A stretch of 64,000 bases of DNA from an uncultured Collinsella sp. (GCA_900549345.1 UROC01000002.1:4003-68002), one strand, 5' to 3'; positions 49,587 to 58,484 are shown, numbered from the stretch's first letter. The notes: a model not told the origin generated them from the letters alone. Numbers and translations are program-made.

Positions 49587-50948
49587 TTACAGACCGGCGA
49601 TGTGGTCGGCGGGCGTCGCGACGACCTGTCCAGCGCTCTTGGCGGGACGCTTCTTCTTGGTTTCGGCCGTCCCCAGAAGCCTCGCCTCAAGACCGCTCAC
49701 CAAGCGAGCAAGCGGCAGGGTGATGACCAGGTAGAACAGCGCGGCAACCACATACGGCGTAATGGAACCCGTCGTGGCCACGATGGTACGGGCGTTCATG
49801 ACGATCTCGACCACGCCCACGGCCGCGAGCAGCGACGTATCCTTGTAAAGCAGGATAAACTCGCTGGTCAGCGTAGGCAGGACATTGCGGAACGTCTGCG
49901 GAATCATAACGTAGAGCAGCGTCTGGAAGGCGTTCATGCCCAGCGAGCGCGCGGCCTCGTTCTGGCCCTTGGGGATCGACTGGATGCCCGCGCGGAAGAT
50001 CTCGCACAGGTAGGCGGACGAGTTCATGGCCATGACGATGACGCCCAGCACATAATCGTCAACCTTGACGCCGGCCAGCGGCAGGCCAAAGAACGCGATG
50101 TAGATCTGCAGGAACGCCGGCGTACCGCGGATGATATTCACATAGATGCCGGCAAGGCAACGCAGGATGCGCGACTTGGAGATGCGCATGAGTGACAAGG
50201 CAAAGCCAAAGGGAATGGCCAACGGAAATGCCACGAGCACGATCGAGAGCGACATGAGGAAGCCTTTGAAGACGATCGGCAGGCTCTGAACCAAAATGAC
50301 CGGGTTCAGGAACAGGCGAAGGAACATGTTGGAATTCCATGCCTCGACCCACGGCTGCTCCTTAAGGTCGGCCAGGAAGTTATCGAATGCCGTCACGCCC
50401 TTAATCTCGACGGAAGGAATCTTGGAGATCTTCTTGGTTGAACCGTCAGCCAACGTGTAGGTGCCGCTAAAAGCCTCGTCGCCGCCCTCGACGGGGAAGG
50501 TCACACCGTAGACCTCGACACGGAAATAGCCGCCGGCCGGAGCCGTCTCGCCAAAATCGATCTTGAGCGTCTGGCCGTCGACCTTGCACGTAGGCTTCAT
50601 GGGCGTACGGTCCATGAGGTCATCGCCCGAGAGCATCGTCAATCGCGTGTCATCGGCACCAAACGTCGTGCCGTCGACAAACGTCAGCGATAGACCGCTC
50701 AGCTCCTCGTCGGCATCGGCCTGAACTTCCCAGGTAATGCGCGTCTCGGTGCCGCCGACCACAGCGCTGCCCGAACCGGTGTTGGGTCGGGCAGTAATCT
50801 TTGCGGTCTCAAGCGCCTGGGCGGTCGTGGGCGCATATGCCCCCGCGCACACCAGCGCGAGCGCCACGGCCATGACGCAGGCTAGCTTTTGGGGCAAGGC
50901 GGGCAGTGAAAAACGCTGCTCCGTGGCCCCTTTGTTCAGTCGAGACAA
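49587..50948 (-). CDS. Amino-acid ABC permease with N-terminal extracytoplasmic domain
   Basis: 453 residues from TTG 50948, which follows ATAGGAGCCACC. The frame is open to ATG 51056 but that has no site and crosses a hairpin. A signal-like helix (about 20-40, LACVMAVALALVCAGAYA) is followed by an immunoglobulin-like beta domain of about 150 residues (ITARPNTGSGSAVVGG to KISKIPSVEIKG). From about residue 235 comes a HisM/GlnP-type permease with the EAA loop SIPKGQNEAARSLGMNAFQTLLYVMIPQ. The fused outer domain is not part of ordinary GlnP-type permeases (about 220 residues) and may help capture substrate. Confidence 0.85.
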   Translation of the reverse strand: MSRLNKGATEQRFSLPALPQKLACVMAVALALVCAGAYAPTTAQALETAKITARPNTGSGSAVVGGTETRITWEVQADADEELSGLSLTFVDGTTFGADDTRLTMLSGDDLMDRTPMKPTCKVDGQTLKIDFGETAPAGGYFRVEVYGVTFPVEGGDEAFSGTYTLADGSTKKISKIPSVEIKGVTAFDNFLADLKEQPWVEAWNSNMFLRLFLNPVILVQSLPIVFKGFLMSLSIVLVAFPLAIPFGFALSLMRISKSRILRCLAGIYVNIIRGTPAFLQIYIAFFGLPLAGVKVDDYVLGVIVMAMNSSAYLCEIFRAGIQSIPKGQNEAARSLGMNAFQTLLYVMIPQTFRNVLPTLTSEFILLYKDTSLLAAVGVVEIVMNARTIVATTGSITPYVVAALFYLVITLPLARLVSGLEARLLGTAETKKKRPAKSAGQVVATPADHIAGL

Positions 50949-51017
50949 GGTGGCTCCTATCGTAGAAGTTGCCGACAAAACGAGACGGAAACGCTCTCCG
51001 TCAAGAGAGGCGCAAAG

Positions 51018-51043
51018 GCCCTCTCCGCAAAACGGAAAGGGCC
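51018..51043 (-). terminator. Hairpin between binding-protein and permease genes
   Basis: GGCCCTCTCCG pairs with CGGAAAGGGCC around CAAA; TTTG follows on the minus strand. It probably lowers permease expression relative to the binding protein, a common arrangement. Confidence 0.72.
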
Positions 51044-51064
51044 CGCGCGCAATCAAGCATTAAT

Positions 51065-51925
51065 TTACTTGATGTTGTACTTAGCCATGAGGGCGTCAAC
51101 GGTACCGTCGTCGGTCAGGTCCTTGATGGCCTGGTTGATGTCGTCCTTGAGCTTGGTGTTGCCCTGGTTGATGGCGATGGCGTACTCCTCGCCGGTGCTG
51201 ACCTGCTTGATGGTCTGGCAGGTGTTGAACTGCTCGGCGGTCAGCTGGCTGGCAACGGAGCGGTTGGTGACTACGGCATCGCCCTTATCGGACTGCAGGG
51301 CGCTGAAGCACTCGGTGGCGTCCTTGTAGGGAACGATCTTAGCCTTGGGGAAGTTTTCCTGAGCAAAGGCCTCGGCGGTCGATCCAGACTGGACGATGAT
51401 GGTAGCGTCGGCGTTGTTGAGCTTCTCGCTGTAGTTGTCGGCCGTGATGTCGGTGTTATCGACCTTGGTCACGATAGCCTGATCGTCCATGTAGTAGGAA
51501 TCGGAGAAAGTGACTTCCTTCTCACGCTCGGGCGTGTCGGTGATAGCCGCGATGGAAACGTCATACTTGGCGCCCGAAGCGACACCCGGAACCAGCGTGT
51601 CAAAGTCATTGTTGACGTACTCGACATCCAGGCCCAGCTTGTCGCCGATAGCCTTGATAAGCTCAAGGTCAAAGCCCTGATAATCGCCGTTGTCGTCCTT
51701 GTACTCAAACGGAGCGTACTCGGCAGAGGTGCCGACGGTCAGCGTACCGTCCTTGACGAGCGCGTACTCCTTGGAGCCGTCGACCTTCTCGACCTTAGCG
51801 TCGTCAGAGCTGCTGGAACCGGCATCAGAACCAGAGGTGGCGTTGGACGAGCCGCAGCCCGTCAGTGCGAGGGCGAGTGCCATGGCGCCCGTGGCGGCAA
51901 ATGCGCCAAGCTTCTTCAGCTTCAT
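51065..51925 (-). CDS. Amino-acid ABC transporter substrate-binding lipoprotein
   Basis: 286 residues. ATG 51925 (MKLKKLGAFAATGAM) follows GAAGGAGACTG. The signal peptide ends in the lipobox LTGC, followed by a Ser/Asp-rich linker. The mature domain is a class-3 binding protein: LTVGTSAEYAPFEYKDDNGDYQGFDLELIKAIGDKLG, SIAAITDTPEREKEVTFSDSYY and a final KDLTDDGTVDALMAKY. It is first in the operon. The ligand is a polar amino acid; the exact one is not determinable by eye. Confidence 0.92.
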   Translation of the reverse strand: MKLKKLGAFAATGAMALALALTGCGSSNATSGSDAGSSSSDDAKVEKVDGSKEYALVKDGTLTVGTSAEYAPFEYKDDNGDYQGFDLELIKAIGDKLGLDVEYVNNDFDTLVPGVASGAKYDVSIAAITDTPEREKEVTFSDSYYMDDQAIVTKVDNTDITADNYSEKLNNADATIIVQSGSTAEAFAQENFPKAKIVPYKDATECFSALQSDKGDAVVTNRSVASQLTAEQFNTCQTIKQVSTGEEYAIAINQGNTKLKDDINQAIKDLTDDGTVDALMAKYNIK

Positions 51926-52072
51926 AATCAGTCTCCTTCCGGTGACCCCGTTTGATTCAGAGGTCTGCAAAAACTGTTGGATATTATGCGCCCGTTTGGA
52001 AGAATCCGCAATTAGAAAACTGATTGAAACAAACCCATAACGTGAATGGAACACTCCACTTTATGACAGTCA

Positions 52073-52939
52073 TTACTGCTGCAATGACCTTAACAGTTTG
52101 ATTTCAGCCGCATAACCTGCAAGTTCGTTCGGTGTCTCCAAAATGAATGGCAATGCGCGCAAGCGGCCATTCGATACAATATTCTGCATAACCTGCATAC
52201 CGCCGCCAAACTCCTCGCTGCCAAGGTAGCCCTTGCCGATGCACTCGTGACGATCTTTATGGGCGCCACTGGGGTTCTTCGAATCGTTGATGTGTACGGC
52301 ACGCAAGCGGTCGATACCCACCACGCGGTCGAACTCGTCGAGCACGCCGTCCAGATCATGGATGATGTCGTAGCCGGCATCGCTCACATGGCAGGTGTCC
52401 AGACACACGCCCAGCTTGTCCGATAGCTCTGGACGCCTGGCGGCAGCACCCTCGATAATGCGCGCCAGCTCTTCAAAGCTACGGCCCACCTCGGTACCCT
52501 TTCCCGCCATGGTCTCGAGCAGCACCGTCGTCTGCTGCCCCTCAAACATCACCTGACACAAGGTGTCGACGATCATCTGAATGCCAGCATCAGTCCCCTG
52601 CCCCACATGCGCGCCGGGGTGGAAGTTGTAGTAGTTGCCGGGCAGCGCTTCCAGACGCTGCAAGTCCTCGGCCATTGCCTCCAAGGCAAACTCGCGTGCC
52701 CGCTCTTTGGCAGAACAGGGGTTGTAGGTATAGGGGGCATGAGCCACAAGCGGGCCAAAGTCGTTTTTCTCCATAAGCTCGCGCAGGGCCGCCACGTCAT
52801 CCATGTCAAGATCTTTCGCCTTGCCGCCGCGCGGGTTGCGCGTGAAGAATGCAAAGGTGTTGGCGCCAATGGATAGCGCCGTCTCCCCCATCGCCCGATA
52901 GCCCTTCGTCGTCGAAAGATGACACCCAATCGTCAGCAT
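52073..52939 (-). CDS. nfo: Endonuclease IV (AP endonuclease)
   Basis: 288 residues; GGGGGAGCTGGAG lies before the start. Nfo motifs are [119 protein letters not shown], with the trinuclear zinc ligands (His, Glu, Asp) in the usual places. It cleaves DNA 5' to abasic sites in base excision repair. Nearby hairpins flank it on both sides. Confidence 0.93.
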   Translation of the reverse strand: MLTIGCHLSTTKGYRAMGETALSIGANTFAFFTRNPRGGKAKDLDMDDVAALRELMEKNDFGPLVAHAPYTYNPCSAKERAREFALEAMAEDLQRLEALPGNYYNFHPGAHVGQGTDAGIQMIVDTLCQVMFEGQQTTVLLETMAGKGTEVGRSFEELARIIEGAAARRPELSDKLGVCLDTCHVSDAGYDIIHDLDGVLDEFDRVVGIDRLRAVHINDSKNPSGAHKDRHECIGKGYLGSEEFGGGMQVMQNIVSNGRLRALPFILETPNELAGYAAEIKLLRSLQQ

Positions 52940-52957
52940 CTCCAGCTCCCCCTCATC

Positions 52958-53024
52958 AGTTGCGGTGAAATAGTTCCTGTCGATGCCCTATTCTGCCGCA
53001 AACAGGAACTATTCCACCGCAACT
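52958..53024. terminator. Palindrome with 23-bp arms upstream of nfo
   Basis: AGTTGCGGTG...TTCCTGT (52958-52980) is mirrored by ACAGGAACTATTCCACCGCAACT (to 53024), with a single mismatched pair and a 21-nt loop. It lies 13 nt past the aldo/keto reductase stop (minus strand), so it probably ends that transcript. Confidence 0.8.
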
Positions 53025-53037
53025 TATAAAAGGGGCA

Positions 53038-54225
53038 TCAGGAACGCGTTTTGCAAAAGGCTTTAAGCGCGGCCGTTACGGGGCCAGGCTGGAAACGTCG
53101 GCGCACATCGTCGAGACGCTCAGGAATATCGATGTGCTGCGGGCAGTGACGTGCGCATTTGCCGCATTTGACGCAATTGCTCACCAACTTGGGCTCACTC
53201 GTCCGCACCGCGCTCGCCGTAAAATACTGCGACAGGCCCGTAAACCAGCTGTGCGCATAGCTTGCGTTGTAGGCGGCGAAACACCCAGGGATATTGATGC
53301 CTTTGGGACACGGCATGCAGTAGCCGCAGCCCGTACAGGGCACGCGATTCGATTTCTCAAACTCTCCCAGCACACGCGCGATGGTATCGAGCTGCTCTGT
53401 CGTCATCGAATTCGGCAGTGCGCGATCCGCCAATGCCGCGTTCTCGTCCACCTGCGCGGTATCGGTCATGCCCGAAAGCAGCATCGTGACTTGAGGATGG
53501 TTCCACACCCACGAAAGGCCCCAGGCGGCAGGAGTGCGCAAATGCGGGTCAGGGGCGCCATCGAGCACAGCGCGGGCCCGCGGCGGCAGCTTGCCCGCTA
53601 AACGCCCGCCCAGCAGCGGCTCCATCACAAACACCGCGAGCCCGCGCTCCGCAGCCGCCATGAGTCCCGCCGTTCCCGCTTGGTAGCGCTCTCCAGCGTA
53701 GTTGTACTGGATCTGGCAAAAATCCCAGTCATACGCGTCGAGCATCGTCAGGAAGTCCGCCGCACTGCCGTGATACGAAAAACCTATCTGGCGAATACGC
53801 CCCGCAGCCTTTTGGTGCGCAATCCAGTCCTCGATGCCCAACGCCACCACGCGCTCCCACTGGGCGGGCGAGGTGATGTTGTGCATAAGGTAGTAGTCGA
53901 TATGGTCGGTCCGCAAACGGTGCAGCTGCTCGTCAAAAAAGCGGTCGAAATCCTCCGCACATTTGCACGAAGCGTGCGGCAACTTAGTCGCCAGCAACAC
54001 CCGGTCACGCAGCCCCAAGCGCTCAAGTGAGGCGCCCACGCACACCTCGTTACCGGGATAAAGATACGCAGTATCCAGATAATTAATCCCCTGTTCCACC
54101 GCACGGGAAATGATGGCATCGGCCGTCTTCGCATCGGGGTGTCCCGGCGCACCGGGAAATCTCATGCAGCCCAGACCCAGAGCAGATATTCGGTTACCAC
54201 TTTTGGGGTCAACGCGGTATTGCAC
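53038..54225 (-). CDS. Aldo/keto reductase with C-terminal 4Fe-4S ferredoxin domain
   Basis: 395 residues. GTG 54225 (MQYRVDPKSGNRISALGLGCMRFPG) lies behind AAAGGAGGGGCC; upstream ATGs overlap this site. An AKR barrel (about 1-270) shows INYLDTAYLYPGNE (catalytic Asp/Tyr), LLATKLPHASC (Lys), DYYLMHNI (His) and QIQYNYAGE. The last 110 residues add VPCTGCGYCMPCPKGINIP and NCVKCGKCARHCPQHIDIP, two Cys clusters for 4Fe-4S centres. Such fused oxidoreductases are common in gut anaerobes. Substrate unknown. It is divergent from panE. Confidence 0.87.
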   Translation of the reverse strand: MQYRVDPKSGNRISALGLGCMRFPGAPGHPDAKTADAIISRAVEQGINYLDTAYLYPGNEVCVGASLERLGLRDRVLLATKLPHASCKCAEDFDRFFDEQLHRLRTDHIDYYLMHNITSPAQWERVVALGIEDWIAHQKAAGRIRQIGFSYHGSAADFLTMLDAYDWDFCQIQYNYAGERYQAGTAGLMAAAERGLAVFVMEPLLGGRLAGKLPPRARAVLDGAPDPHLRTPAAWGLSWVWNHPQVTMLLSGMTDTAQVDENAALADRALPNSMTTEQLDTIARVLGEFEKSNRVPCTGCGYCMPCPKGINIPGCFAAYNASYAHSWFTGLSQYFTASAVRTSEPKLVSNCVKCGKCARHCPQHIDIPERLDDVRRRFQPGPVTAALKAFCKTRS

Positions 54226-54436
54226 GGCCCCTCCTTTCGCCATCAGCGCCCCGGCAAGGCGAAACACAATGGTCACGCGGCCGAAACATCGTGGAATCGC
54301 AATCGAGAACGTATCGTAACGCAGCAGAAATCGAGCTGTCACGGCACCGCTTTAACATCAGCAAAAAGCCCGATGAAAGGAGCAACAAACAAATACGGCC
54401 ATCCGGTGCACGCAGCATGGTCCGGCAGCATACAAT

Positions 54437-54470
54437 CCATCAGGCGCCCCTTACGCGGGCGCCTTTTATA
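54437..54470 (+). terminator. Hairpin with U-run ahead of panE
   Basis: GGCGCCC pairs with GGGCGCC around CTTACGC, followed by TTTTAT. No same-strand gene ends upstream, so it lies in the panE leader and may be an attenuator. Confidence 0.6.
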
Positions 54471-54486
54471 TGGGGAGATGATTCGC

Positions 54487-55401
54487 ATGCAGATCAACAA
54501 GATCGCCTTTATCGGCAAGGGCGGCGTCGGCCTGCTCTACGGCAGCATGATTGCCAAGGCCCTCGGCAATGACGCCGTCGAATACGTTATGGATGACGCC
54601 CGTTTTGAGCGTCACGCAAACGATGCGCTCACCGTCAACGGCAAGCCCTGTGCGCTCAAGTCCGTCCGCGCCAGCAAGGCAACGCCCGCCGATCTGGTCA
54701 TCCTGACGGTCAAGACCACCGGTCTCGACCAAGCACTCAAGACTATGGAGCGCGTCGTGGGACCCAATACGCTCATCGCCTCGCTGTGCAACGGCATCAC
54801 GAGCGAGCAAAAGATTGCCGAGCGCTTTGGCTGGGAGCATACCGTTCTTGGTATTTGCCAGGGCATGGACGCTGTGTTTCTCAACGGAGAGCTCACCTTT
54901 ACCAACACGGGCGAAATCCGCTTTGGCGCGGCGGCCGGTACGGATCCCGCAGCCATCACCGCAATCGACGAGCTCTACACGCGCTGCGGCATCGCACACA
55001 CCGTCGAGAGCGACATTGCGCACCGCATGTGGGCCAAACTCATGCTCAACGACGGCATCAACCAGACCTGCATGGCCTACGGCGGCACGTACGGAAGTGC
55101 CACGGAGCCGGGCTCCGAGCAGCGTCGCTGCCTTGTTTCCGCCATGCGCGAAACGCTTGCGGTCGCCAACGCCGAGGGCGTTGAGCTGACCGAGGCAGAC
55201 CTGACGCAGATGGTGCACCTCATCGAAGGAATCGATCCCGCCGGCATGCCCTCGATGGCGCAAGACCGCGTCGCGCGGCGCAAAACCGAGGTCGAGGAGT
55301 TCGCCGGCACCATCTGCCGTCTGGCGGCCAAGCACGATATCCAGGCACCGCAGAACGAATGGCTCTATCAGCGCATTCGCGATATCGAGGCAAGCTGGTA
55401 G
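54487..55401 (+). CDS. panE: Ketopantoate reductase family protein
   Basis: 304 residues; GGGGAG precedes ATG 54487. The N-terminal Rossmann motif is IAFIGKGGVGLLYGSMIAKAL, with VILTVKTTGLDQAL and NTLIASLCNGITSEQKIAERFG. The C-terminal helical domain has the catalytic Lys in RMWAKLMLNDGINQTCMAYG and the SMAQDRVARRKTEVEEFAGTICRLA signature. PanE reduces 2-dehydropantoate to pantoate with NADPH for coenzyme A synthesis. Several paralogues of unknown substrate exist, so the symbol is probable rather than certain. No other pan gene is adjacent. Confidence 0.8.
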   Translation: MQINKIAFIGKGGVGLLYGSMIAKALGNDAVEYVMDDARFERHANDALTVNGKPCALKSVRASKATPADLVILTVKTTGLDQALKTMERVVGPNTLIASLCNGITSEQKIAERFGWEHTVLGICQGMDAVFLNGELTFTNTGEIRFGAAAGTDPAAITAIDELYTRCGIAHTVESDIAHRMWAKLMLNDGINQTCMAYGGTYGSATEPGSEQRRCLVSAMRETLAVANAEGVELTEADLTQMVHLIEGIDPAGMPSMAQDRVARRKTEVEEFAGTICRLAAKHDIQAPQNEWLYQRIRDIEASW

Positions 55402-55434
55402 CGCCCGACTCACCACGTCAACAGACTCAACAGC

Positions 55435-55472
55435 AAAGCCGCCGCAAGGGCACTCCCCTTACGGCGGCTTTC
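55435..55472. terminator. Bidirectional terminator after panE
   Basis: AAAGCCGCCGCAAGGG pairs with CCCCTTACGGCGGCTTT around CACT. It lies between convergent genes. Confidence 0.85.
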
Positions 55473-55508
55473 ATCTTCATCTATAACCAGTAGTCGATGT
55501 CCCGACGG

Positions 55509-55715
55509 TTAGAGCTGCGACTCCGAGGCCTGGCCCTCATCGTCGCGACAAAGGACTACACCCGCACTTCCCAGCAGCGCGGCCGCAATCAGCGCGCCGA
55601 CCACGATTGGAGCAGCCCCGCATGACCCCTGCACGCCCGCAATGAGCGCGGCCGTAGGACCAAGGCAACCAAGCACCAATGCGACGACGGCAACGGCGAT
55701 ATCTCGAGCGTTCAC
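55509..55715 (-). CDS. Small two-span membrane protein
   Basis: 68 residues from GTG 55715 behind TTGGAGGAAGTGG. Two hydrophobic segments, about residues 6-27 (IAVAVVALVLGCLGPTAALI) and 35-55 (APIVVGALIAAALLGSAGVV), are joined by a short GVQGSCGA turn and end in an acidic tail (CRDDEGQASESQL). Both ends are probably cytosolic. No family is recognised. It converges on panE and stands alone. Confidence 0.6.
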   Translation of the reverse strand: MNARDIAVAVVALVLGCLGPTAALIAGVQGSCGAAPIVVGALIAAALLGSAGVVLCRDDEGQASESQL

Positions 55716-55902
55716 AAGACCACTTCCTCCAAGAGAAAGACCTTATTTCTCATGAACTAGTGTGCCCCGCGCCCATATGCGCGGCGTACTGCCACGGTAA
55801 GCGCTCTGTTAACTCAAGCACGCACAAAAAACGAACGCCCTTACGTTGCCCAAAGGCTCGGTAAAGACGCCCGCCCGTCATGTCCTATTGGCTTATGGCA
55901 GA

Positions 55903-56676
55903 TTACCAGCCAGTGTAGTAGTCGGTGGTTCCGGCAGCGCAGCCGGAGTCATAGACCTTGCACTCGCCCTTGGAACCGGTAAACGTAGAGCCTTGGGCCT
56001 TATCGCCCGCGGCAACGACGTAGTAACCATCGGAATCGCGCCAAAAGCCCTCGGAATCCTGCGTCCACTCGCCCGTGCGGTGATGGTAGAGCACGTTGCT
56101 GCTGTAATAGGTCTCGCGGCGGCCGTTATAGTTATTGACGCCGCTCAAGCGCGTCAGACCCGAGCCGTTCGCGTAATACGCAGCAGACGTGTAAGACGGG
56201 CTGGAGCCGGCGTTGCAATACGAAGCCTGGGCGGCCGCGGCCGCGGCCTCGGCGGCCTCAAACTCAAGCGCCTCACGCTTGGCATCCTCGAGCGTGGCGC
56301 GAAGCTCATCGAGCTCGGTCGACTTGGCATCGACCTCCCCCATCGTCAACAGGCTACCCGCACCGTCGATGCAACCCTGCAACACAGCGCGCTCGTCATC
56401 GGTAGCATAGTCGCCATACATATTCATAATGATCTGAGCGCGCATCTCCAGGGAATCGCGCTTTGCCCCCATCGAGGCGTTCCACTCCTGCATAGAGCCA
56501 TAACCGTCGCCGCGGTAGTCGACGGGCTGCACCAGCGTCGCCTCGGACGGCGTAGATCCGACCGTATCGGATAGTGTTGCCGCGTGGGCATCAGTTGCGC
56601 CGGCGCCCATCAAAAGTGCCACGGTCAGAGCGGCGGAAAGGGCGGCGGCTTTCGGTTTTCGTGAATCGATCCTCAT
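55903..56676 (-). CDS. Secreted protein with coiled-coil and repeated Tyr-rich C-terminal domain
   Basis: 257 residues; CGGAGG lies before the start. A Sec signal peptide (MRIDSRKPKAAALSAALTVA...) probably cleaves after DAHA. Residues 95-150 form an acidic/alanine-rich coiled coil (DAKSTELDELRATLEDAKRE). The C-terminal 80 residues contain YNGRRETYYSSNVLYHHRTGEW, GFWRDSDGYYVVAAGDK and GTTDYYTGW with two Cys. This tail resembles a domain common to coriobacterial secreted proteins and may fold like a small double-psi or cell-wall-active domain. The catalytic function is not proven. Confidence 0.7.
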   Translation of the reverse strand: MRIDSRKPKAAALSAALTVALLMGAGATDAHAATLSDTVGSTPSEATLVQPVDYRGDGYGSMQEWNASMGAKRDSLEMRAQIIMNMYGDYATDDERAVLQGCIDGAGSLLTMGEVDAKSTELDELRATLEDAKREALEFEAAEAAAAAAQASYCNAGSSPSYTSAAYYANGSGLTRLSGVNNYNGRRETYYSSNVLYHHRTGEWTQDSEGFWRDSDGYYVVAAGDKAQGSTFTGSKGECKVYDSGCAAGTTDYYTGW

Positions 56677-56928
56677 GTAGCTGGAAACCTCCGTAGTGCG
56701 TTTTTGCTGCGTTTAAGCTGCGTGTGATTCGATCGCGCTGCATAGTACCCCGAGCAATTCGCGACCTGCGGTTTTTCTCAAAAGGTGCACGTCATTTGCG
56801 TAAAACTCACATTCACTTAACAGGAGTTTTCCATATCTCGATTGCATAAAGCGTGTCAAAAACCCTGTTTTTGCACCCTCTCTATGCAAAAAAGGCGCCT
56901 GCGCAAACACTGTTCGCACAGGCGCCTT
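56677..56928 (-). promoter_or_regulatory. Promoter of the secreted protein and terminator of metY
   Basis: On the minus strand TTGACA (56859-56854) and TATGGA (56835-56830) are 18 nt apart, a plausible promoter for the secreted protein with a leader of about 150 nt. At 56887-56928 AAGGCGCCTGCGC pairs with GCACAGGCGCCTT and is followed (minus strand) by TTTTTT, the metY terminator. Nothing else is supported in this 312-nt gap. Confidence 0.65.
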
Positions 56929-56988
56929 GAGCAGGCATTTTATGCAGTTATGTCTATCGAGCCGCAAAGGGTCCTTGCACAAGTCGCC

Positions 56989-58299
56989 TTACTCGTCCAG
57001 CGCGGCGAAGGCCTGCTTCAGATCCCAAATGATGTCCTCGGCGTTCTCGGTACCAATAGAAAGTCGAATCGTGGAGGGCGTGATGTTCTGCTCAGCGAGC
57101 TCCTCGGCAGAGAGCTGGGAGTGCGTAGTGGTAGCCGGGTGCACGACGAGCGACTTGACGTCGGCCACGTTGGCGAGCAGCGAGAACACCTGCAGATGAT
57201 CGATGAACTTCCAAGCTGCCTCCTGGCCACCCTTAATCTCAAAGGTAAAGATCGAGGCACCTCCGTTGGGGAAGTACTTCTGATAGAGCTCGTGATCGGG
57301 GTGCTCAGGCAGGCTCGGGTGGTTCACCTTGGCAACGTGGCTGTCGCCGGCAAGGAACTCAACGACCTTCTTGGTGTTCTCGACATGGCGGTCGACGCGC
57401 AGCGACAGAGTCTCGGTGCCCTGGAGCAGGACCCAGGCGTTGAACGGGCTGATGCAGGCACCCTCGTCACGCAGCAGGATGGCGCGGACATAGGTTGCGA
57501 ACGCGGCGGGACCGGCGGCCTCGGCAAACGAAACACCATGGTAGGAGGGGTTGGGCTCGGCGATCTGGGCGTACTTTCCGCTCGCCTTCCAATCGAAGTT
57601 ACCGCCGTCGACGATCACACCGCCCAGCGAGGTGCCGTGGCCGCCGATGAACTTGGTCGCGGAGTGGACGACAATGTTGGCACCATGCTCCAGCGGACGG
57701 AACAGATACGGGGTGCCGAAGGTGTTGTCGACGACAACCGGCAGACCGTGCTTCTTGGCGATCTCGGAGATGGCGTCGATGTTGGGGATGTCGGAGTTGG
57801 GGTTTCCGAGCGTCTCGAGATAGATGACCGTGGTGTTGTCCTTGATGGCACCCTCAACCTCTTCCAGGTTATGCGCATCGACAAACGTGGTCTCGACGCC
57901 AAACTGGGAGAGCGTATGCTCCAGCAGGTTGTAGGAGCCACCGTAGATGGTCTTCTGAGCCACCACGTGATCACCAGCCTGGGCAAGAGCTTGCAGGGTA
58001 TAGGTGATGGCAGCGGCACCGGAGGCGACGGCAAGACCGGCCACGCCACCCTCGAGTGCGGCGATACGGTCCTCGAAGACGCCCTGGGTGGAGTTGGTCA
58101 GACGGCCGTAGATGTTGCCGGCGTCGGCCAGGCCAAAGCGGTCGGCAGCGTGCTGGGAGTTACGGAACACGTACGAGGTGGTCTGATAGATAGGCACGGC
58201 GCGGGCATCGGATGCAGGATCGGCGCTCTCCTGGCCAACGTGCAGCTGCAGGGTATCGAAACCAAAGGTGTGCTCGGGGTTGTTGATGAACTGGCTCAT
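56989..58299 (-). CDS. metY: O-acetylhomoserine aminocarboxypropyltransferase (sulfhydrylase)
   Basis: 436 residues. ATG 58299 (MSQFINNPEHTFGFDTLQLHVGQ) follows AAGGAGATC. Cys/Met-metabolism PLP family: PIYQTTSYVFRN, YGRLTNSTQGVFEDRIAALEGG, ASGAAAITYTLQALAQAGDHVV, YLETLGNPNSDIPNID, VVDNTFGTPYLFRP and the PLP lysine in HSATKFIGGHGT. Its length (about 430) and the insertion around residues 225-265 distinguish it from MetB/MetC (about 380-400). It makes homocysteine from O-acetylhomoserine and sulfide. A leader peptide rich in Cys and Met codons precedes it. Confidence 0.92.
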   Translation of the reverse strand: MSQFINNPEHTFGFDTLQLHVGQESADPASDARAVPIYQTTSYVFRNSQHAADRFGLADAGNIYGRLTNSTQGVFEDRIAALEGGVAGLAVASGAAAITYTLQALAQAGDHVVAQKTIYGGSYNLLEHTLSQFGVETTFVDAHNLEEVEGAIKDNTTVIYLETLGNPNSDIPNIDAISEIAKKHGLPVVVDNTFGTPYLFRPLEHGANIVVHSATKFIGGHGTSLGGVIVDGGNFDWKASGKYAQIAEPNPSYHGVSFAEAAGPAAFATYVRAILLRDEGACISPFNAWVLLQGTETLSLRVDRHVENTKKVVEFLAGDSHVAKVNHPSLPEHPDHELYQKYFPNGGASIFTFEIKGGQEAAWKFIDHLQVFSLLANVADVKSLVVHPATTTHSQLSAEELAEQNITPSTIRLSIGTENAEDIIWDLKQAFAALDE

Positions 58300-58361
58300 G
58301 ATGATCTCCTTGATCGAACGAAAGTAAATAAATAAGAGAGAAGTAAGTCGCTGTCTCCTGA

Positions 58362-58415
58362 TCACGCCGACGGGCGCAAACAGGAGCCCGGCATTCGTCT
58401 TGGTAAGCAGTTCAT
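58362..58415 (-). CDS. Leader peptide upstream of metY
   Basis: A 17-residue ORF, MNCLPRRMPGSCLRPSA, starts at 58415 behind AAAAGGAGGACCGCAT, an ideal ribosome binding site. It lies 60 nt before metY, inside the leader that begins near 58478. It has two Cys and an internal Met codon, fitting a gene for sulfur amino-acid synthesis. GGGCTCCTG within it can pair with CAGGAGAC just after its stop, so ribosome stalling on Cys or Met codons could change the fold. Attenuation is inferred, not shown. Confidence 0.6.
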   Translation of the reverse strand: MNCLPRRMPGSCLRPSA

Positions 58416-58484
58416 ATGCGGTCCTCCTTTTGACATCCCGGTTCCGTGGTCGGCTTAATTACCTACCGCCTTTGTGTGTTTTGA

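Noticed and set aside
56713..56982. 89-codon frame between the secreted-protein gene and metY
   Set aside because: It contains the metY terminator hairpin and the TTGACA promoter, and has no ribosome binding site. A residual coding remnant is possible but unsupported.
56842..58335. 497-codon open frame antisense to metY
   Set aside because: Shadow frame with Gly/Val/Asp bias, starting inside a terminator.
58300..58480. SAM riboswitch before metY
   Set aside because: I could not find the conserved SAM-I or SAM-II cores; the leader is better explained by a small ORF and a simple hairpin.
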